Origin: Ovis canadensis
Lineage: Eukaryota; Chordata; Mammalia; Artiodactyla; Bovidae
Reading direction: 5' to 3'
DNA: 64,000 nucleotides
Assembly (NCBI RefSeq): GCF_042477335.2
Contig: NC_091262.1
Location: forward strand, 72,712,001-72,776,000
This document shows, in pieces, positions 59,476-64,000 of this stretch; positions within the stretch are counted from its first letter, which is position 1; every line of letters starts with the position of its first letter. The notes below the pieces were generated by a model. The model made no database searches and was not told where the DNA came from. It was given only the letters and a program-made list of their open reading frames with translations. The position numbers were made by a program, and so were the translations under genes.

Positions 59476-59687
59476 AGTGAGTGAAGTCGCTCAGTTGTGT
59501 CTGACTCTTTGTGACCCCATCGACTGTAGCATCCCAGGCTCCTCCATCCATGGGATTTTCCAGGCAAGAGTACTGGAGTGGGGTGCCATTTCTTCCTTCA
59601 AGGGATCTTCCTGACCCAGGGATCAAACCCAGGTCTCCTGCGTTACAGGCAGATGCTTTACTGTCTGAGCCTCCAGGGAAGCTAGCA
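59476..59687 (-). mobile_element. Bov-tA SINE
   Basis: Reverse element, 'gtgaagtcgctcagttgtgtc' to 'gctttactgtctgagcctcc'. Confidence 0.87.
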
Positions 59688-61772
59688 GGCTCCTCTGGAA
59701 ATCTCCTAGTCCAGGATTGCATTTTGGAGGCTGCAGGCAGGGTTTAGCCTCCAGATGGGTCTCACCTGGCTGCAGAGGGATGACTCCAGTTCTTCCTGTC
59801 CACTATTCCCCACTTTGTCACCCTGGAAGCTGCCTTCCCAGGTTCTAGAAGGCCCTGGAGTTTGTTGCCTCTGGTCTGGCTTAGCTCTTCATTTGCAGGG
59901 GGTGGGGATAAGACTGAAGTGGTAGCGCAGGGCAACAGACACCAGGAGAAGGGGATGGTTAGACTTAAGCTCACAGGGCAACTGAGAGGCAGAATGAAGA
60001 CTAGGCCCACTAAGGGCTTCCCCTGACCTGCAGGGAAAAGCTTGTAACAGGCAAACCTCAACATGTAACGCAAACTGGGAGGGGTGAACTCTCTTGGGGC
60101 CCCAGCAAGGATGGCAGGTTCTCCTAGGGGGAGGTGAGCCAACTCTCAATGAGGTTTCTCTGTTTTGAGATTCCACGCTCTACCCATGGGTCTGTTCATT
60201 AATAATTACCTGATAGGGGAGGTGGTAGGTGGGGGCAAAGAGGCTTCTCTGATCTTCCTGGGCTTGATAAACCCAAGCCACATCCCAGGGTCACCTCTAG
60301 AGCTGAGACAGCTGCCTTGGGGCCACTCCAGGATTGACTGCACTGTGAGTAACCCTATAAGGGCAGCAATGGAGATGATAAAGAGAAGATGACGAATCGT
60401 CCTGGATTGCCCAGGACTGAACGTTCTGGAACAAAACTTTTAGTGTCTGGGGTGAAACTAGGACAGTCCTGGGTGAACTGGGACCACTGATCACCCTCAT
60501 TAGAGGTGACGAAGGCTAGAGAGCCCCTTACATATGATTGCACCCTCCTCTTTGTGGCCCTGGGTGGGGGGACTTGTGCTCAGACTCAGAACAACCTTCT
60601 CCAGCCACACACAGCTGGGGACCCAGATCTTCCGGCTCCAGGTGCTTTTGAAAAGCTCCTGCCAGAGGGGAATTCTGTGTAATCTCACCGCAAAGCTGGG
60701 AGAGTGTGTGAGAAGAAGGGAGGGGTGTCGCGAGCGCCCCCCAGTGAGCACAGCAAACTGAACAGATGAGCCAGTGACTGTGTGGTCCCCACAGCCAAAG
60801 ATATTTGCTATCTGGCTCTTTGAAGAAAAGAGTTTTCTGACCTCTGGTCTCAGAAAAAGATAACAGAGATTTGAATAAGGGTCATAGCGGTAGAGGGGCT
60901 GAGAGACTGAATGGGGTGGGAGTGGAAGGAAGGCCAGACAGGTAATAAAGGGTGACAACCGGGTTTGGAGGCTGATAACGAGATAATGGTAGGGATGTGT
61001 GATGGAGCAGAGAAGATCTGGTGGAGAAAATCTAGCATCCTGTTTGGGGCAGGTTAAGTTCATTAGGCAAAGGGACCAATTTTAGTCCTGAGATTTTGGA
61101 CAAATCATGTTCTGAGCATCAGTGATTTCATCTGTACAGTGATGTTAAGAATACCAATTCTGTTTACCTCTACATGGATAAGAGGGTCAAACAAAATAGC
61201 ATAAAAGTGATTTTGCAAACTAAAGAATACCACAGATGTTTGTGGAGTCAATGCTAGCATAGCCCTTGATTAGCGGCTTTGATGTGATGGGTCACTGGGT
61301 TAAGGAAATAAACTCATATGGTACAAGACAACCCAGGCTGAGTCCAGAGCCCTATGTTCTAGCTAAGATATTAACTAGTTTGATGACTTGGTTGAGACAC
61401 TTTGGGCCGAGATCAGGTGCGTTCAGAGTGGTCTGGCTGTAGACAAGACCCTTTGGGAGCCTCTGTTACCCCGTCTCTGCAATGAGAATGGAGTCTAGTA
61501 CCATGCAGAGCTCACAGAGACGGGAAAGGAAATGAGCTGGTGGACAAGGAGCCCTGTGCTTTGTAAATCTGAAGTCTGGCTATAGGATGCCAGGGCATCT
61601 CATGCATGGAGGTGCTGGGTGTTTGCTCGTCCCCCTCAAGCTAGTCTGTAGGAGCAGAGGGACCACTTTCATCCTGGGGCCCTGCCCTCTGACAGCCTTC
61701 TCTGAGGGGTGGGATGTTCCACTGAGGAGCTTCCTGGGCGCGTTCTTTTCTCCTACAAACCTGAGAGCACAG
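59688..61772. other. Region upstream of the kallistatin pseudogene
   Basis: It would contain the ancestral SERPINA4 promoter and noncoding exon, which I cannot place. About 60395-60490 has an inverted-repeat-like old element ('aaactaggacagtcctgggt'). No other gene is recognised. Confidence 0.4.
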
Positions 61773-62417
61773 AAGATGCATCTGGCCAGCTTCCTGCTCC
61801 TCCTTCTGGCTGGACGCCTAGTCCTTTCTCAAGGTCAGCTGCATTTCATGCACTACGGCCAGGGTCATGCCCACCACCCCCGTCAGGCTCCCAGCACAGG
61901 TGAAGGCTTCTCTAGCCTCAAGATCACCCCAGGCAACACCACCTTTGCCCTCTGCTTCCACCACCTGTTGGCTTTCCAAGCCCCCAGGGGCAGTATCTTC
62001 ACCCCTCTGAGCATCTCCGCAGGCTAGCTGTGCTGTCCTTGGAGGTCAGCTCACACAGCAGGACTCAGATCCTGGAGGGTCTGAGCTTCAACCTTACACA
62101 GGTATCAGAGTTCGTCAACCACCAAGGCTTCCAGAACCTTCTGCACACTCTCCACCTCCCAGGCAACAGGCTATAGATATGCATGGGCAATGCCTTGTTC
62201 CTGAGCCCTGAGAAACTGCTTCTTCTGAGATTCCTCAAGGATTGTGCAACCTTCTGTGAGTCTAGACTCTTCTGCACCAACTTCAAAGACTCTGTGATCA
62301 TGACCCAGCTGATCAACCACCACATTAGGGAGGAAACTCAGGGGAAGGTTGTGAATTTGGTTAGCAAGCTCAATGCCAATAGTATGATGATGCTGGTGAA
62401 TTACATGTACTTCAAAG
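61773..62417 (+). pseudogene. SERPINA4: SERPINA4 (kallistatin)-like pseudogene, first coding exon
   Basis: The exon begins MHLASFLLLLLAGRLVLSQG (ATG at 61776), which resembles the kallistatin signal peptide, and continues GEGFSSLKITPGN and FTPLSISA. A 1-nt deletion near 62022-62024 then shifts the frame. The next frame gives SHSRTQILEGLSFNLTQ, matching the kallistatin helix D region. A TAG at 62174-62176 falls where human kallistatin has Glu (in LETRVG). The frame then stays open through MGNALFLS and VNYMYFKG to a splice-like donor at 62417/62418 (GTCAGT). The remaining exons would lie past the window. Strand and position relative to SERPINA12 match the human cluster. The two lesions would truncate any protein before the serpin core. 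The identity is by remembered similarity. An assembly error is unlikely to explain both lesions but is not excluded. Confidence 0.85.
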
Positions 62418-62814
62418 GTCAGTGTGTTGGTGAATCCCACGTCTTCCCTTTCCCCCTAACTTATTGAGTCTCACATGTCAAAGAGAAACCCATCAAAACA
62501 GAAAGTGGATGGATTGAGTCTGATACATTGAGCAGCCTTCAGGAAATTTAATGTTAGAGCATCAGATATTTAAGTTTGTATAATATTAAGATTTCCATCC
62601 CTTCATACTTTTAGACAGGTTTTCTTACTTATTTTTTAATAACAGCAATGTATGTGTGACAAACATCTTCTGAATTCATATCAATGCTTTACCCCTTACC
62701 AAGAGTGCAAATCCAGCAGGCTGTTTGCTTGAAGTGAGGATATGAGTCCCTGCTTCAAGTTTTGTTTCTAAGGATCAAATGATGTCACATATTTATATGT
62801 TCCTTAGAGGAGGG
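62418..62814. other. Intron of the kallistatin pseudogene
   Basis: It follows the donor at 62418. AT-rich, with no second serpin exon found. Confidence 0.5.
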
Positions 62815-63030
62815 CCTGAAGGGATTGGCAAGCTTTAGGTCCCAGCCAAATCCAACAGACCACTTGTTTGTGTAAATAAAGATTTATTGGTACACAGCCA
62901 CACCCACTCATTTACGTATTATCTCTGACTGCCTTTGCAAGACAGAGATCAACTGTTGCTACTGAGACAGAATGACCAGTAAAGCATAAAATGTTTACTT
63001 TCTGAGCCATTGCAAAAGAAGGTTGCAGAT
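62815..63030 (+). mobile_element. Old hAT-type non-autonomous DNA transposon
   Basis: 'tgtaaataaagatttattgg', 'acacagccacacccactcat' and 'gagccattgcaaaagaaggttgcagatctctg' follow a common mammalian hAT-related element. The family name is uncertain. Confidence 0.6.
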
Positions 63031-63930
63031 CTCTGAGCATTAGACATGCTCAATAAATATAGCATTTGTAATTACTCTAATGACAATAATTTTGAAGACC
63101 TTTAAAAATACATAAAAGTATAAAAACATAATACAAAGTATAAAAATACATGGAAGTATTAAAGGAAAAATAGAAGTTGTCCATAATCTTGCCTTCCTGA
63201 GCGAACCAGCATTATTGAGCCTAATTCCTTCCAGTCGTTTATTTATACACATATGTTGATAGAGTTGAAATCACAGGGGGGACAGTTTCAGACAGTGTGT
63301 ATCACTTAGGGTGCCATCCAGGGAGCAGAGTGACTGTAAGTGTTAAGAGAAAGAGGATTGTCCTAGGAATTAGACCTGCAGTATTTGTGGGAGGGACTAG
63401 GGAAGTGAAGGTCTGGAGGAAGATTTTGGAGGGACAAAGAAAAAGGCACTGGAGCTGGTGGGCAAGTTGGAACTTCTCTGGAAGTCCAGCCACCAGATCG
63501 GTTCCACATAGGGGCAGCTTGGGAAGAGGCCCAGGCCGTGGTCTGGGGACACAGTTGGGCACCACAGAGGAGCTGGACATTGAACTTGGAGGACAGCATG
63601 GGTATCTGCAGCATACACCTCCTCTGGTCTGTCCATCATCTTGTCTGCCTTCAACGGGCTGTTTCACATTTGACTCCCAGTCTCATGCTGTGACCACCTT
63701 GAATCTACAGGAAACACAGTCTGGGAAACAGCCCCAGACTAACAATTCAGCCACACTGGTCATTGCTTGCATTTCACATGTAGAATTTTTACACATCATT
63801 GAAAATTTAAAAAAAAAAATTTAAATTCTGTAATAACTATAAATTCCCTGGAAGTTGCTGAGTTGTGCGGAGAGGTCCCATGTACCTTTCACTCAGGTTC
63901 CCTTGGATAATATCTTACATTTGCTGCCCT
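63031..63930. other. Unassigned DNA in the kallistatin pseudogene intron
   Basis: AT-rich at 63040-63180. The ORFs at 63297-63824 and on the opposite strand match no serpin exon or known domain. Confidence 0.4.
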
Positions 63931-64000
63931 TGTTTAGTCACTCAGCTGTGTCTGACTATCTGCGATCCCATGGCCTGTAGCCAGCCAGGCTCTTCTGTCC
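63931..64000 (-). mobile_element. SINE/BovB tail cut by the window end
   Basis: 'gtttagtcactcagctgtgtc' then 'ggcctgtagccagccaggctc' is the reversed Bov-A/BovB end. It is truncated by the window edge, so the two cannot be told apart. Confidence 0.7.

Noticed and set aside
60500-61063. 187-codon minus-strand ORF upstream of the kallistatin pseudogene
   Set aside because: No recognisable domain. It opposes the serpin direction and shows low-complexity Ser/Pro/Leu composition typical of chance ORFs.
63297-63824. Possible second exon of the kallistatin pseudogene
   Set aside because: The translation has none of the expected PMM, LPCSVL or FILP motifs of that serpin exon in any frame.

Overview
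The window is mammalian nuclear DNA from a ruminant, most likely a bovid such as cattle or a close relative. The signs are dense Bov-tA/Bov-A2 SINEs, RTE-type BovB LINE copies, ruminant ERV LTRs, older MIR/L2/MER5-type repeats, and a single-copy gene split into exons with GT/AG introns. No prokaryotic operon, CRISPR array, tRNA or rRNA gene is seen.

Two members of the clade A serpin (SERPINA) cluster flank a long gene-poor stretch. On the minus strand, positions 12402 down to 3018 hold four coding exons of SERPINA12 (vaspin). They splice in frame to 414 codons, and the reactive-centre P1 methionine is at residue 378. On the plus strand, positions 61773-62417 hold the first coding exon of a SERPINA4 (kallistatin)-like gene broken by a frameshift and an in-frame TAG. 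The order and divergent orientation match the human 14q32 cluster (SERPINA12 minus, SERPINA4 plus), so this is the conserved SERPINA12-SERPINA4 interval with kallistatin apparently lost.

The roughly 49 kb between the two genes, and the SERPINA12 introns, are mostly repeats. The main items are: a BovB (20885-22751) inserted into an ERV LTR in opposite orientation; a second BovB in inverse orientation (39880-41848); a BovB 3' fragment nested in a BovB 5'-region remnant (28024-29165); several 3'-end BovB fragments; more than 20 tRNA-derived or Bov-A SINEs, mostly on the minus strand; solo or probable LTRs at 3565, about 8690 and about 25313; an L1 remnant (23545-24545); an 80-bp mariner-type MITE (15511-15590); and an inverted pair of MER5A-like elements (about 49880 and 50413).

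Simple and satellite DNA include a 69-bp uninterrupted alternating purine-pyrimidine tract (1662-1730), a 39-bp four-copy repeat just upstream of the SERPINA12 start exon (12766-12920), a 21-bp G-rich repeat (30837-30893), a 690-bp minisatellite with an 80-bp higher-order period (34280-34970) and a long TG microsatellite (58789-58858).

I found no undescribed molecular system. The points most worth a second look are the kallistatin pseudogene, loss of one vaspin glycosylation site, a 33-bp near-identical patch shared by the LTR and the neighbouring L1, and the palindromic MITE.
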